Source: JAVBNF01 sp031551725
GTDB lineage: Bacteria; Bacteroidota; Bacteroidia; Bacteroidales; P3
Direction: 5' to 3'
Length of the DNA: 64,000 bases
NCBI GenBank assembly: GCA_031551725.1
Contig: JAVBNF010000027.1
Location: 3,296 to 67,295, forward strand
The position numbers and the translations under genes are program-made. Below the pieces are notes generated by a model. That model searched no databases. It was not told where the DNA came from and saw only the letters and a program-made list of their open reading frames with translations. Of this stretch, positions 50,804 through 58,672 are shown piece after piece; within the stretch, counting starts at the first letter, position 1, and each line of letters opens with the position of its first letter.

Positions 50804-52726
50804 ATGAAAACAAATTTACAATTATCGGCTGCGGCTGTACGGGTATCCCTTGTGGAGACCCCTTCGAACGGCAATGTACGGGCGTATTGCACACGCCCAT
50901 CAAAAGGGCACCCGCAAGGGGTGCCCCTACGATTTGCCCAATGGATTTTTCTGCAATTCTGCATTTTTGCATTTCTGCCAATTTTCGCTCAAACCCCCGG
51001 CTTGCCGTTGTATGATTCCCGCGACGGCGAAACCTACAAAACCGTTATTATGCCCGACGGCAAACGCTGGATGGCAGAAAATCTGCGCTATCGCAAGGGT
51101 TTGGATAATCCTGTTTTTGGGTATAGAGGTTATGGTGGAACAACCGTGACTTCCAACATTGCCGCTCCCGGCACCAATTTGCAGAAGACTTATTATTGTC
51201 CAGGCCCCGGCCCATTTCCAACATCTCCAAATAAAGATACATCTTCACAAGCCGATCCTTTGCGCTGTGAATACGAAGGTTGTTTGTATCCTTTTTGGAC
51301 GGCTTATGGACAAAACCAAGGAACGGCCAATGTTTTTGCTACTTTGGGCGAACAAGGTGTTTGTCCAAACGGTTGGCATTTGCCTTCTGATGGCGAGTGG
51401 AGTGCTTTGGCTACGCAATTAAATAATGATTATTCAAGTCTTTTGGTTCTCAATGCAGGCTATCGGGTAAATACGGGTGTTTATGCTGATCGTACCACGA
51501 AAGCCTATTTTTGGACAAGTACGGGAAGCGGAACTGCTGCTGTTTCCCGTTCTTTTTCCGGAGGTACAATTACAAGAGTTGCTTCTCAGCCTGCTTCGGA
51601 TGCGCTTTCTGTGCGCTGTATTGAAGGACGTTGTACGGAGGGCTCTCAGATTGTGTTGACCATGATTGCAAATAATTATGGTTCAGGCTGTACCGCTTAC
51701 ACGGAGGCCATGACGAGGTATGATACGATTGTTTCACCAAATGCTTCTATATCTCGTAAATACAATCTTACGTTAAATCCTGTTTTGTCCACCGGCACGT
51801 GGACATATTCGGCTGTTTGCTCCGATTTGCCTGCCGGTGTTGCTTGCACGCCTTCTGCTTCCGGTGCTCAAATTACGCTTGCATTTACCGGGCTTTCTGC
51901 TGCTTCCGACAATCAGGTTTTTACTTTGAAAATTTTAGGTTCCAATTCGAGTTATTGCAAATTAGATACGCAGTTTTTTAATATCAAATTGATTTACAAT
52001 CCGCCAGCAGGCGTTAGTCTTCCATATGTTGCAGCCACTTATTCCGGTGCATCCACGGTTTCCTCACATGTTATTAATGCTCCGGGCAGTGATGTTATTG
52101 GAGCCACAGGTGTTTTGACAGACGGTAGAGATAATAAAACCTACACCACTAAAAAGATGCCCGATGGGCAGTGGTGGATGACCAAGAACTTGGAGGTAGG
52201 TACTTGTCCCAATGATGGTACCGGCTGGAATGAGACTGTAAACTCCACTTGGGGGTCTACCTTCGACCAGGTGTCTAATTGGAATATCAACGGCATAGCT
52301 TTGCGAGGTAAGTGTAGCCAAAATGGTTCTTATGGTTATTTGTATAATTGGATAGCAGCAACGCAGTTTCCTAATGGTTGTGGTTGGGGACAAAATTGTC
52401 CTGCATCTAATTGGCAGAATAAATGGGTTCAGGGTATTTGTCCCGGCGGTTGGCGTGTTCCCACGGGTGGAGCTTGTGGAGATTTCCAAAACATGCCGGC
52501 TTCTACCCTTCTATTCACATGGACTTATACTTGGCTTGGTGTTTATGGCGGCTGGTCCGGTATCTATAGATCTCTGTTCGACCAGGGCGCCGTCGCCTAT
52601 TACTTGTCTAGTACCCATGTCGACGCCACCCGCTTCAACTGCTTATTCTACAGCGGCGGCGCGGACCCTACGGGCGTCACCAGTAAGCACAGTGGATTCG
52701 CTCTCCGCTGTGTGAAGAACAATTAA
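50804..52726 (+). CDS. Secreted FISUMP-domain protein, copy 1, with DGR-like variable 3' end
   Basis: The 640-residue product has a signal-peptide core at residues 47-62 (WIFLQFCIFAFLPIFA), FISUMP domain 1 (about 70-275; KTVIMPDGKRWMAENLRY, QGVCPNGWHLPSDGEW, ALSVRCIEG), an Ig-like spacer (about 280-420) and FISUMP domain 2 (about 430-640; TTKKMPDGQWWMTKNLEV, FALRCVKNN). Residues ~7-45 are encoded by an in-frame palindromic repeat; a GTG at 50921 would remove it and leave a perfect signal peptide. The last 57 codons are GC-rich and C-ending, unlike the rest. Exported; ligand binding is suggested by the C-type-lectin-like fold, but no ligand is known. Confidence 0.85.
   Translation: MKTNLQLSAAAVRVSLVETPSNGNVRAYCTRPSKGHPQGVPLRFAQWIFLQFCIFAFLPIFAQTPGLPLYDSRDGETYKTVIMPDGKRWMAENLRYRKGLDNPVFGYRGYGGTTVTSNIAAPGTNLQKTYYCPGPGPFPTSPNKDTSSQADPLRCEYEGCLYPFWTAYGQNQGTANVFATLGEQGVCPNGWHLPSDGEWSALATQLNNDYSSLLVLNAGYRVNTGVYADRTTKAYFWTSTGSGTAAVSRSFSGGTITRVASQPASDALSVRCIEGRCTEGSQIVLTMIANNYGSGCTAYTEAMTRYDTIVSPNASISRKYNLTLNPVLSTGTWTYSAVCSDLPAGVACTPSASGAQITLAFTGLSAASDNQVFTLKILGSNSSYCKLDTQFFNIKLIYNPPAGVSLPYVAATYSGASTVSSHVINAPGSDVIGATGVLTDGRDNKTYTTKKMPDGQWWMTKNLEVGTCPNDGTGWNETVNSTWGSTFDQVSNWNINGIALRGKCSQNGSYGYLYNWIAATQFPNGCGWGQNCPASNWQNKWVQGICPGGWRVPTGGACGDFQNMPASTLLFTWTYTWLGVYGGWSGIYRSLFDQGAVAYYLSSTHVDATRFNCLFYSGGADPTGVTSKHSGFALRCVKNN
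50836..50932. repeat. Palindromic GGGTGCCC-type repeat inside the FISUMP copy 1 signal-peptide region
   Basis: The stretch contains the hairpin GGGCGT...ACGCCC and GGGCACCCGCAAGGGGTGCCC-type inverted arms (each arm GGGCACC/GGTGCCC). The same block is in copy 3 (61690-61851), where a second unit is added, and is absent from copy 2. It keeps the reading frame open. Confidence 0.75.
52553..52726 (+). other. DGR-type variable region candidate, FISUMP copy 1
   Basis: The boundary follows GGCTTGGTGTTTATGGCGGC, identical in copy 3. Downstream, 33 of 57 codons (hand count from the GGC at 52550) end in C, against the A/T-ending use of the rest of the gene. Most differences from copy 3 are at positions 1 and 2 of NNC codons (for example GCC/AGC, GTC/ATC, GAC/AGC, GCC/ACC, ACC/AAC, TTC/GAC). 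The encoded scaffold (QG, AYY, SS, PT, GF, RC, KNN) is kept. Confidence 0.68.
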
Positions 52727-52732
52727 TTTTAA

Positions 52733-52870
52733 TATTTAGAAACTGTTTAAATTTTTGACAGGATGAACAAGATTAACATGTTTTTTATTTTGCCGAAGCA
52801 AAATCATTCTGTAAATCTTGTTGATCTTGTCTAAAAAGGTTTTTGTCTAATTTTAAACAGTTCCTTAATG
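52733..52870. repeat. Inverted repeat inserted downstream of FISUMP copy 1
   Basis: Outer arms AACTGTTTAAA and TTTAAACAGTT enclose inner arms TTGACAGGATGAACAAGATT and TCTTGTTGATCTTGTCTAA. Comparison with copy 3 suggests it was inserted between TTTAATATTTAG and the CTCGC hairpin. It belongs to the same repeat class as 21744-21835. Confidence 0.65.
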
Positions 52871-52875
52871 TTTTA

Positions 52876-52889
52876 CTCGCCAATGCGAG
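52876..52889 (+). other. CTCGC-CAAT-GCGAG hairpin downstream of FISUMP copy 1
   Basis: A 5-bp stem with a 4-nt loop, matching CTCGC-AAAC-GCGAG 21 bp after the copy 3 stop. In copy 1 the inserted repeat has pushed it ~150 bp from the stop codon. Confidence 0.5.
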
Positions 52890-53049
52890 AGCGAAATAGG
52901 AACATATCAGATGGCTGCGCACCTGCGGTGCTCGCCACGACGAACCGGCTGGCACTTAAACAGTAAAAACCAATTTTTAAGGACAAACTTGGTGGTTTCG
53001 TCCTCCGCACGGGTTGCAGAGGGACTTGTTGAAAGGGTTTGTCCTTCTT

Positions 53050-53077
53050 GTAGAGACGCAATGTATTGCGTCTCTGC
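53050..53077. repeat. GTAGAGACGCAATG-type palindrome, second copy
   Basis: GTAGAGACGCAATG followed by an imperfect complement ending TCTCTGC. One or two changes from the perfect copy at 30033-30060. Confidence 0.7.
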
Positions 53078-53094
53078 AATTACCATATTCATAC

Positions 53095-53123
53095 CGGCGG
53101 CACATTTGTGCTGCCGTTTTTTT
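53095..53123 (+). terminator. Intrinsic terminator
   Basis: CGGCGGCACA (53095-53104) pairs with TGTGCTGCCG (53107-53116) and is followed by seven T. It ends the FISUMP copy 1 transcription unit. The region 52890-53049 between the hairpin and the palindrome holds no gene that I can support. Confidence 0.75.
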
Positions 53124-53227
53124 AATTAACAACAGCCCTTTAATAACTTTAATTCCCAATTGAGATTTTTTTTGTATATTTGTAAAAATTAATTAAATGT
53201 TTGCAAACAAAAAAAACTTTTCTGCCT

Positions 53228-54244
53228 ATGATTCCAACTGTACAATCTGTTAAGGGGCAGCACCCCGGTATTGTGCTGGAAAAAATATTAAAAGAAAGAG
53301 GAATAAAACACCGGCCGTTTGCCGCAAAAATCCACGAACGACCGCCTTCTCTTGTTGCGATTTTAAAAGGTCGCAAAGCCATAACGCCCCGACTTTCGAT
53401 CGAAATCGAACGGGCTTTGGATATTAAAGATAATGAAGGCTATTTCTTTTTACTTCAGGCTTATTACGAATTAGCGGAAGCGAAAGCGAAATTAAACAAA
53501 GAAGAATTTTTCCCGGATCTTACGCGTATTCGTCCCACACTATTTTGGGACATGGGAGGGCTGAAGAACGTTGAGTGGCAACGCAAGAAACGTTCTGTGA
53601 TCCGTCGTGTGTTAAAACGCGGAAATAAAACTGAAATTCGTGAAATTTGCCGTTTCTACGGCCGAATTGTTGTGGCTAACTGTCTTCCGAAGAAAGATCC
53701 GATCGAATGTGCCGCTATCCGCCAAAATCTGACCATTCAATTAGATGGCGAGCAAGTGGCCGATTTGGTTAAATTTTTCAACGAAGCACTTGATAAAATG
53801 TGTGGAAAAGTTGGCACAGAACAAGTGGTTGAAGAAGAAATTGAGCCAACAGCTGAAGCTAAAGTAGAAAAACCGGCTCCTCAACCGGCTGAAAAACCGA
53901 AAAAAGAAAAAATCGTTAAAAAGGCGATTGTTAAAGAAGAAGTTCCGGACGATCCGATGTTGCGCGCGCAGATGCTTTTGAAGCAAAGACAGAAAGAAGA
54001 AGAAAAACAATCTTCATTAATTGCTTTAATGCATGGTGCAGACGATGATGACAATATGGATGAAGCCGAACGTGATGCTTTGAGCAAGCAAATGAAACAG
54101 GAATTGAGACGCCTCGAAAGCCAGCTTAAGGGCACTAAAAAATCGAAGAAGAAAGTAGCAAAGCCTGTTTTGCTTGATGATGACGATGATCCTTCTTTTG
54201 GCTCTCCACCTGAAGGCTCCGATTTATTCGCTTTTGATGATTAA
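53228..54244 (+). CDS. XRE/HigA-like HTH protein with charged C-terminal tail
   Basis: The ~338-residue product has an N-terminal helix-turn-helix (about 10-75; GIVLEKILKERGIKHRPFAAKI...SLVAILKGRKAITPRLSIEIERALD) like HigA/antitoxin regulators. A central helical region (about 75-205; basic WQRKKRSVIRRVLKRGNK) follows. The last ~130 residues are Glu/Lys-rich with runs of Asp and likely disordered or coiled coil. No toxin gene is adjacent, so an antitoxin role is not supported. The ATG at 53228 was chosen; a TTG at 53201 is in frame. A TATATTTG box lies at 53174-53181. Confidence 0.65.
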   Translation: MIPTVQSVKGQHPGIVLEKILKERGIKHRPFAAKIHERPPSLVAILKGRKAITPRLSIEIERALDIKDNEGYFFLLQAYYELAEAKAKLNKEEFFPDLTRIRPTLFWDMGGLKNVEWQRKKRSVIRRVLKRGNKTEIREICRFYGRIVVANCLPKKDPIECAAIRQNLTIQLDGEQVADLVKFFNEALDKMCGKVGTEQVVEEEIEPTAEAKVEKPAPQPAEKPKKEKIVKKAIVKEEVPDDPMLRAQMLLKQRQKEEEKQSSLIALMHGADDDDNMDEAERDALSKQMKQELRRLESQLKGTKKSKKKVAKPVLLDDDDDPSFGSPPEGSDLFAFDD

Positions 54245-54253
54245 CAAAAAAAA

Positions 54254-54289
54254 GTAGGGGCTCAAAATTTTTGAGCCCCTACTTTTTTT
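54254..54289. terminator. Bidirectional terminator between convergent genes
   Basis: GTAGGGGCTCAAAA pairs with TTTTGAGCCCCTAC, flanked by an A-run on the left and a T-run on the right, so it can serve both the HTH gene and ppiD. The same palindrome is present inside polA (6338-6360). Confidence 0.8.
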
Positions 54290-54308
54290 CCTTTTCAAAT
54301 TTTACATC

Positions 54309-56450
54309 TTAATAATAGAACCAACGATTGTCTTCAACGTTTGCCTTTTCTTTCAAGGCTTCGTTTGTTCCGTTATATACTTGGTTTTGGAATGTTTGCA
54401 TCATCTGCATTTGTGTTCCTATGATATAAGCCGGTGTTACTTCCGGTTTGTCCATTGCATCTAATTTTAATACATAAACACCCGAATTTCCTTTAATTGC
54501 TTTGCTCATTGATCCGTCTTTCATACCAAATAAACGACCCACAACTTCCGGCTCAAAACCACCATTCATTCCAACAGAATAAGCGCTGAAAGAAGCATCC
54601 ATGATCGAATCAACCGGAGAGTTCCAAGCAGCTGATAAAGCGTCGATATTTTGATTTTTAGCGATATCGGCATTGGCTTTAGTCATTAATTGCTCGGCTT
54701 TTTTCTCACGGGCTACAATGTATTTGATTTGCGGATTGCTTTTAAATTCATCATAAGACATCACGCCTTTTTCTCTGATTTGACGCAAAGTCGCCACAGC
54801 AAACATATCCTCGTATTTATATACTTCGGGAGAAATAGCACCCACTTTGGTGTCTTCATTATAAGCCCAACGAACAATATCGCGACAGCTTGCAAGTCCT
54901 GGCAACTGGTTGTCCATGTTGCCTGTATATTCAGAAGTGCGTTTGTTTAAACCATATTTCGCTACCGCGCTATCAAAACTTTTTGTGGCAATGGCATTGG
55001 TTAAGAAATTGTTAGCGCGTTGAAACGCTTCTTTTGTTGTTTTGTTGCTTGGCTCAATTGGGACATAGACAAAAGCAGCTCTTACTTTTTTGATAGGTGC
55101 AGTTTTTCCGGTAATCATAATAATATGGTATCCGAAATATGTTTCAACCACTTTCACATCACCCACATTTCCTTGAATAACAGCGTCGTTGAATTCCGGA
55201 ACCATCATGCCATCGCGAAACCATTCGAGATCGCCGCCTTTTTCGGAATTACTCTTGTCATCGGACATTTGTTGTGCATATTGTGCAAATAGTACAGGAT
55301 TTTTGCCGATAATATTTTTCAGACTGTCAGCTATTTTTTCAGCATCTTCTTTGGTGCGCATTGCTTGGCTTTGTCCACCGGCTGCACCTTGGAAAGAAAG
55401 CAAAATATGGCTTGCACGCAAAGAATCGGGACGATTTTGTACGCTAATTAATTTTACAAATTCAAATTGATTTCCAACAACACGCGGAGTAAAAGTAGTT
55501 CCTGCGGCAGCAGAAAATAATAAAGAATCCCACGGTGCACGCACTTCGCTTTTCTTTTTAAACGTACTGTCGTACGGCTTAGTAGATTCTGCATTTACGA
55601 AATCGACAACATTAGATTCGCTTTGCATTTCAGTGTAAAGTGTATTTACGTGATTTTCAATCTCAACCAAGTCTTCGGGAGAAGGTGCTACGCTGAAAGT
55701 TACATAATCAATAGCGCGCGAATCTTCTTGTTCGAACATGTATTTATGTGATTCGTAATATTTTTTATAATCAGACTCTTCTACTTTCACATCCGTGTCC
55801 GGGATGCTCATATAAGAAAGGAATGTGGCGCGAGCTTGAGCTTTTTTGCTTACTAAAGCGGCAGATTGAGCCGCAACAGCTTTCGGCACATAGTAGCTTT
55901 TGCTAACCAATGTGTAATATTTCGATTTCAAGCGGTCTTCTTTCACAAATTTTTCAACATCGGCCAAGACTTTTTTATCTTCCGGGCTTAATTGATCAAA
56001 ATTGTTAAAAGTCATCATCACTTGTTGACGGTCGAATGCGCCTGTTTGCGGATTGGTAAACAAACGATATACTTGTTGATGGATGAATTGTCCATAATAC
56101 ATATCGTTCATTTCTTTTTGCGAAACGGTGATGCCTGTTTTCGCGCAAGCGTCGTTTAACAAATATTCATTCAGCATGTTATCCCATGCCATTTGACGAA
56201 CTTGGAACATGTCTTCGGCCGATAAAGGAATATCTTCCCCTTGTGCACGGCGGTAATTGGCGGCAAGTTCCTCAACTTTTGCATCATAAGCATCGTAGTT
56301 GATTGATTGTCCGCTGATTTTAGCCAACTTTGGTGGTTTGTTGCCGCCTCTTCCAGAGAAAGCATCTTGCAAAATAAATCCGGCGATAGAAACACCGATA
56401 AGGCCTACTAAAAGGCCCGAATGTTTTCTAATTCTACTAATAATTGCCAT
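54309..56450 (-). CDS. ppiD: Periplasmic peptidyl-prolyl isomerase/chaperone (PpiD/SurA type)
   Basis: The 713-residue product has an N-terminal membrane anchor (SGLLVGLIGVSIAGFILQDA), a SurA_N-type chaperone region (about 40-235), a parvulin rotamase domain (about 340-445; SHILLSF, SEKGGDLEWFRDGMMVPEF, ETYFGYHIIMI) and a second parvulin-like region after it. PpiD-type proteins help fold outer-membrane and secreted proteins at the Sec exit. A TAAATTTG box (56478-56485) precedes it, so it is transcribed apart from psd. Confidence 0.88.
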   Translation of the reverse strand: MAIISRIRKHSGLLVGLIGVSIAGFILQDAFSGRGGNKPPKLAKISGQSINYDAYDAKVEELAANYRRAQGEDIPLSAEDMFQVRQMAWDNMLNEYLLNDACAKTGITVSQKEMNDMYYGQFIHQQVYRLFTNPQTGAFDRQQVMMTFNNFDQLSPEDKKVLADVEKFVKEDRLKSKYYTLVSKSYYVPKAVAAQSAALVSKKAQARATFLSYMSIPDTDVKVEESDYKKYYESHKYMFEQEDSRAIDYVTFSVAPSPEDLVEIENHVNTLYTEMQSESNVVDFVNAESTKPYDSTFKKKSEVRAPWDSLLFSAAAGTTFTPRVVGNQFEFVKLISVQNRPDSLRASHILLSFQGAAGGQSQAMRTKEDAEKIADSLKNIIGKNPVLFAQYAQQMSDDKSNSEKGGDLEWFRDGMMVPEFNDAVIQGNVGDVKVVETYFGYHIIMITGKTAPIKKVRAAFVYVPIEPSNKTTKEAFQRANNFLTNAIATKSFDSAVAKYGLNKRTSEYTGNMDNQLPGLASCRDIVRWAYNEDTKVGAISPEVYKYEDMFAVATLRQIREKGVMSYDEFKSNPQIKYIVAREKKAEQLMTKANADIAKNQNIDALSAAWNSPVDSIMDASFSAYSVGMNGGFEPEVVGRLFGMKDGSMSKAIKGNSGVYVLKLDAMDKPEVTPAYIIGTQMQMMQTFQNQVYNGTNEALKEKANVEDNRWFYY

Positions 56451-56515
56451 AAGTCGTTATATAATGTTTTAAACCTGCAAATTTACGTTTTTTCGTTGTA
56501 AAATAAAAATTTATT

Positions 56516-57202
56516 TTACCATTCGGCGATAATTGTTTGTCCGCCTTTAACTATTTGGTCTCTATCTACTTTGATTTTCGTGTCTAACGGGAGGAATAAA
56601 TCTACCCGTGAACCGAATTTAATAAAGCCAAGTTCCTCATTTTGTTTTACATCCTCGCCTTCTTTGGCGTAACAAACAATGCGGCGGGCCACAGCTCCGG
56701 CAATTTGACGAACGAGCACTTCTTTACCGTTTTTATTTTCCAAAACAACTGTCGTGCGCTCATTTAAGGTTGACGATTTCGGATGCCAGGCCACCAAATA
56801 TTTTCCGGCATGGTAACGGAACATTTTTACAATACCGTTTGTAGGATAACGATTTACGTGTACATTGAGCGGCGACATGAATACCGAAACTTGCAAACGT
56901 TTGTCTTTAAAGTATTCGGGTTCAAACACTTCTTCGATGATAACGACTTTGCCGTCTGCCGGACATACAATTGCATTTTCTGCAACTGTCATTTCGCGTT
57001 TCGGCATGCGGAAAAACCAAAGTACTAAGGCTAAAAGTCCGCCAAGCGCCAAATAAGCCAAAATATCCGCCCATAGCGGAAAGCGAAAAATTGTACAACG
57101 TAAAACAATGAAAATAAGCAATAAACCTGTTGCAATAGCAATGCTTGCGGTTCCTTCTTTATGCAAATACATATTTAAAAAATTTGGTTGAACTGAATCC
57201 AT
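56516..57202 (-). CDS. psd: Phosphatidylserine decarboxylase
   Basis: This enzyme makes phosphatidylethanolamine. The 228-residue product is the short bacterial form with two N-terminal membrane helices (about 15-65). The chain is cleaved autocatalytically at the Gly-Ser in the C-terminal FGSRVD motif, creating the pyruvoyl group. HPKSSTLNERTTVVLENKNG and SPLNVHVNRYP are family features. It overlaps the cdsA end by 28 bp; the two act in the same phospholipid pathway. Confidence 0.93.
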   Translation of the reverse strand: MDSVQPNFLNMYLHKEGTASIAIATGLLLIFIVLRCTIFRFPLWADILAYLALGGLLALVLWFFRMPKREMTVAENAIVCPADGKVVIIEEVFEPEYFKDKRLQVSVFMSPLNVHVNRYPTNGIVKMFRYHAGKYLVAWHPKSSTLNERTTVVLENKNGKEVLVRQIAGAVARRIVCYAKEGEDVKQNEELGFIKFGSRVDLFLPLDTKIKVDRDQIVKGGQTIIAEW

Positions 57203-58023
57203 AAAATATAGGCGGTAACAAAAGGAATAGCCATTAAGAGGCTATCAAAACGATCGAGAATACCGCCGTGACCGGGCATCAGATTGCCCGAATCTTTCAG
57301 ATCGAAACTACGTTTGAACATTGATTCGACCAGATCGCCGAAAATACCGAAAACAACAATAAGAACAGCGATAATAGCCCATTCCTTAAATCCAAGGAAC
57401 ATAGAGTCGATGGATAAAAGATATGCTGTACCGATACTGAAAATCAGGCCGCCAATGGCTCCTTCCCAGCTTTTTTTCGGGGAAATACGTTCAAACAAGC
57501 GGTGTTTGCCGAATAACATGCCTGTAATATAAGCAAATACGTCGCTTGTCCACAAGATCATGAAAAATCCAAACAGGTATTCCGGCATCCAAAACTCAGA
57601 ATCGAGTCCCGGATTCCACAAAATGCTAAGCATGGAAAAAGGCACGCCGACGTACAAAATACCCAATAAAGTTGTGCCGATGTTCGACAAAGGTTTTTCG
57701 CTTTTGCGAAACAATTCGATGATAAATACAAAAGGAATCAGTCCGAAAGCGAGCAGCGTAAGTTCAAACAGCGATTCGGGCAGGAGCGGGCAGAAAAGTC
57801 CGAAAATACCAATAAACATTAGCGATGCGATGATCATACCGCTTATAATTTGCGGTGACGATTTGGCGTTGAGGTGGTAAAATTCCCATAACGCGAGGTT
57901 CATAAATGCCAGGAAAATGGCTCCGAATGCAAACGGATCGAGCATGGAACCGAGAATCAGCGCGACAAAAACAACGCCGCTGGCAGTACGTAATATAAGA
58001 TTTTTCGAGATTTTCATATTCAA
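57175..58023 (-). CDS. cdsA: Phosphatidate cytidylyltransferase
   Basis: This membrane enzyme makes CDP-diacylglycerol. The 282-residue product has about eight membrane helices and the CDS signature (SPKKSWEGAIGGLIFS with GDLVESMFKRSFDLKDSGN and LMPGHGGILDRFDSLL). It is followed by psd, so two consecutive enzymes toward phosphatidylethanolamine are coupled (the synthase between them is not in the window). Confidence 0.95.
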   Translation of the reverse strand: MNMKISKNLILRTASGVVFVALILGSMLDPFAFGAIFLAFMNLALWEFYHLNAKSSPQIISGMIIASLMFIGIFGLFCPLLPESLFELTLLAFGLIPFVFIIELFRKSEKPLSNIGTTLLGILYVGVPFSMLSILWNPGLDSEFWMPEYLFGFFMILWTSDVFAYITGMLFGKHRLFERISPKKSWEGAIGGLIFSIGTAYLLSIDSMFLGFKEWAIIAVLIVVFGIFGDLVESMFKRSFDLKDSGNLMPGHGGILDRFDSLLMAIPFVTAYILWIQFNQIF

Positions 58024-58662
58024 TTATTTAGCGTCTACTAAAAATAAAAAATGTTGTTGAGGTCCCAGGCCGTCGGTTATTTGTCCGTCGATATCGCGTA
58101 CATAGGTTATTCCGCTTAAAGTTTGAATCATCGATGGCATCCCGGTGGCATATTTGTTTTTGATTTGTTTCAATGCTGTACGCAAATCAGGCACGAGCTG
58201 AGCTGTTGTTGCCACAAAAACAAGTGTATCCGCACCTGCGTAAGGCTTACGTCCGGAAGGACTTTTACTGCTAATCACAATGCTGCCGGTACGTGCAACA
58301 AGACACTCGCAGGACGTAACGGCTACTTTGCGTAAAATAAGCTCGTTTTGGTCGTTGCTGTATGAAATACCTGCGTGAACAAGAATGCGCTGAATGCTTT
58401 CTTCGGCGGCGTATATTTTATCCCATTTTTCTTGTTGTGCAAAAAAACGGATGTTATCCACTGTTTCGTTGATGCCTTCGCAAAAGATAAATTTCCCTCC
58501 GTTCCGGATGAAGTTTTCTGCGAAAACAACATCCAACGGGTCGGTGATTTCCGGAAAAACGTTACTTTCCAAATCGATGGTGTCGAATGGATTATCCGCT
58601 TTCTCAATGAGTGCATCGCGAACGTTTTTCAGCGTGGTTTCTTTCGGCAGGGCTTCTTTCAT
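58024..58662 (-). CDS. LUD-domain protein (LutC/YkgG-like)
   Basis: The ~212-residue product carries the LUD domain: FIFCEGINETVDNI, ADTLVFVATTAQLVPDLRTAL and a C-terminal GITYVRDIDGQITDGLGPQQH. In LutC this domain is part of L-lactate oxidation, but no lutA/B is adjacent and the Bacteroidota homologue next to ftsH is uncharacterised. The start at 58662 (MKEALPKETTL) lies 10 bp after the ftsH stop; the longer frame would run into ftsH. Confidence 0.82.
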   Translation of the reverse strand: MKEALPKETTLKNVRDALIEKADNPFDTIDLESNVFPEITDPLDVVFAENFIRNGGKFIFCEGINETVDNIRFFAQQEKWDKIYAAEESIQRILVHAGISYSNDQNELILRKVAVTSCECLVARTGSIVISSKSPSGRKPYAGADTLVFVATTAQLVPDLRTALKQIKNKYATGMPSMIQTLSGITYVRDIDGQITDGLGPQQHFLFLVDAK

Positions 58663-58672
58663 GGCTATTCTA

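Noticed and set aside
50804..52726. FISUMP proteins as type IX secretion cargo.
   Set aside because: They end in FALRCVKNN or FSVRCIKNN within the FISUMP fold and show no recognisable type IX C-terminal sorting domain.
52727..53200. Template repeat or reverse transcriptase next to FISUMP copy 1.
   Set aside because: The region holds only repeats, a palindrome and a terminator. No frame long enough for a reverse transcriptase exists and nothing matches the variable region.
53228..54244. HigA-like antitoxin of a toxin-antitoxin pair.
   Set aside because: No small toxin frame is adjacent on either side, and the long charged C-terminal tail is not antitoxin-like.
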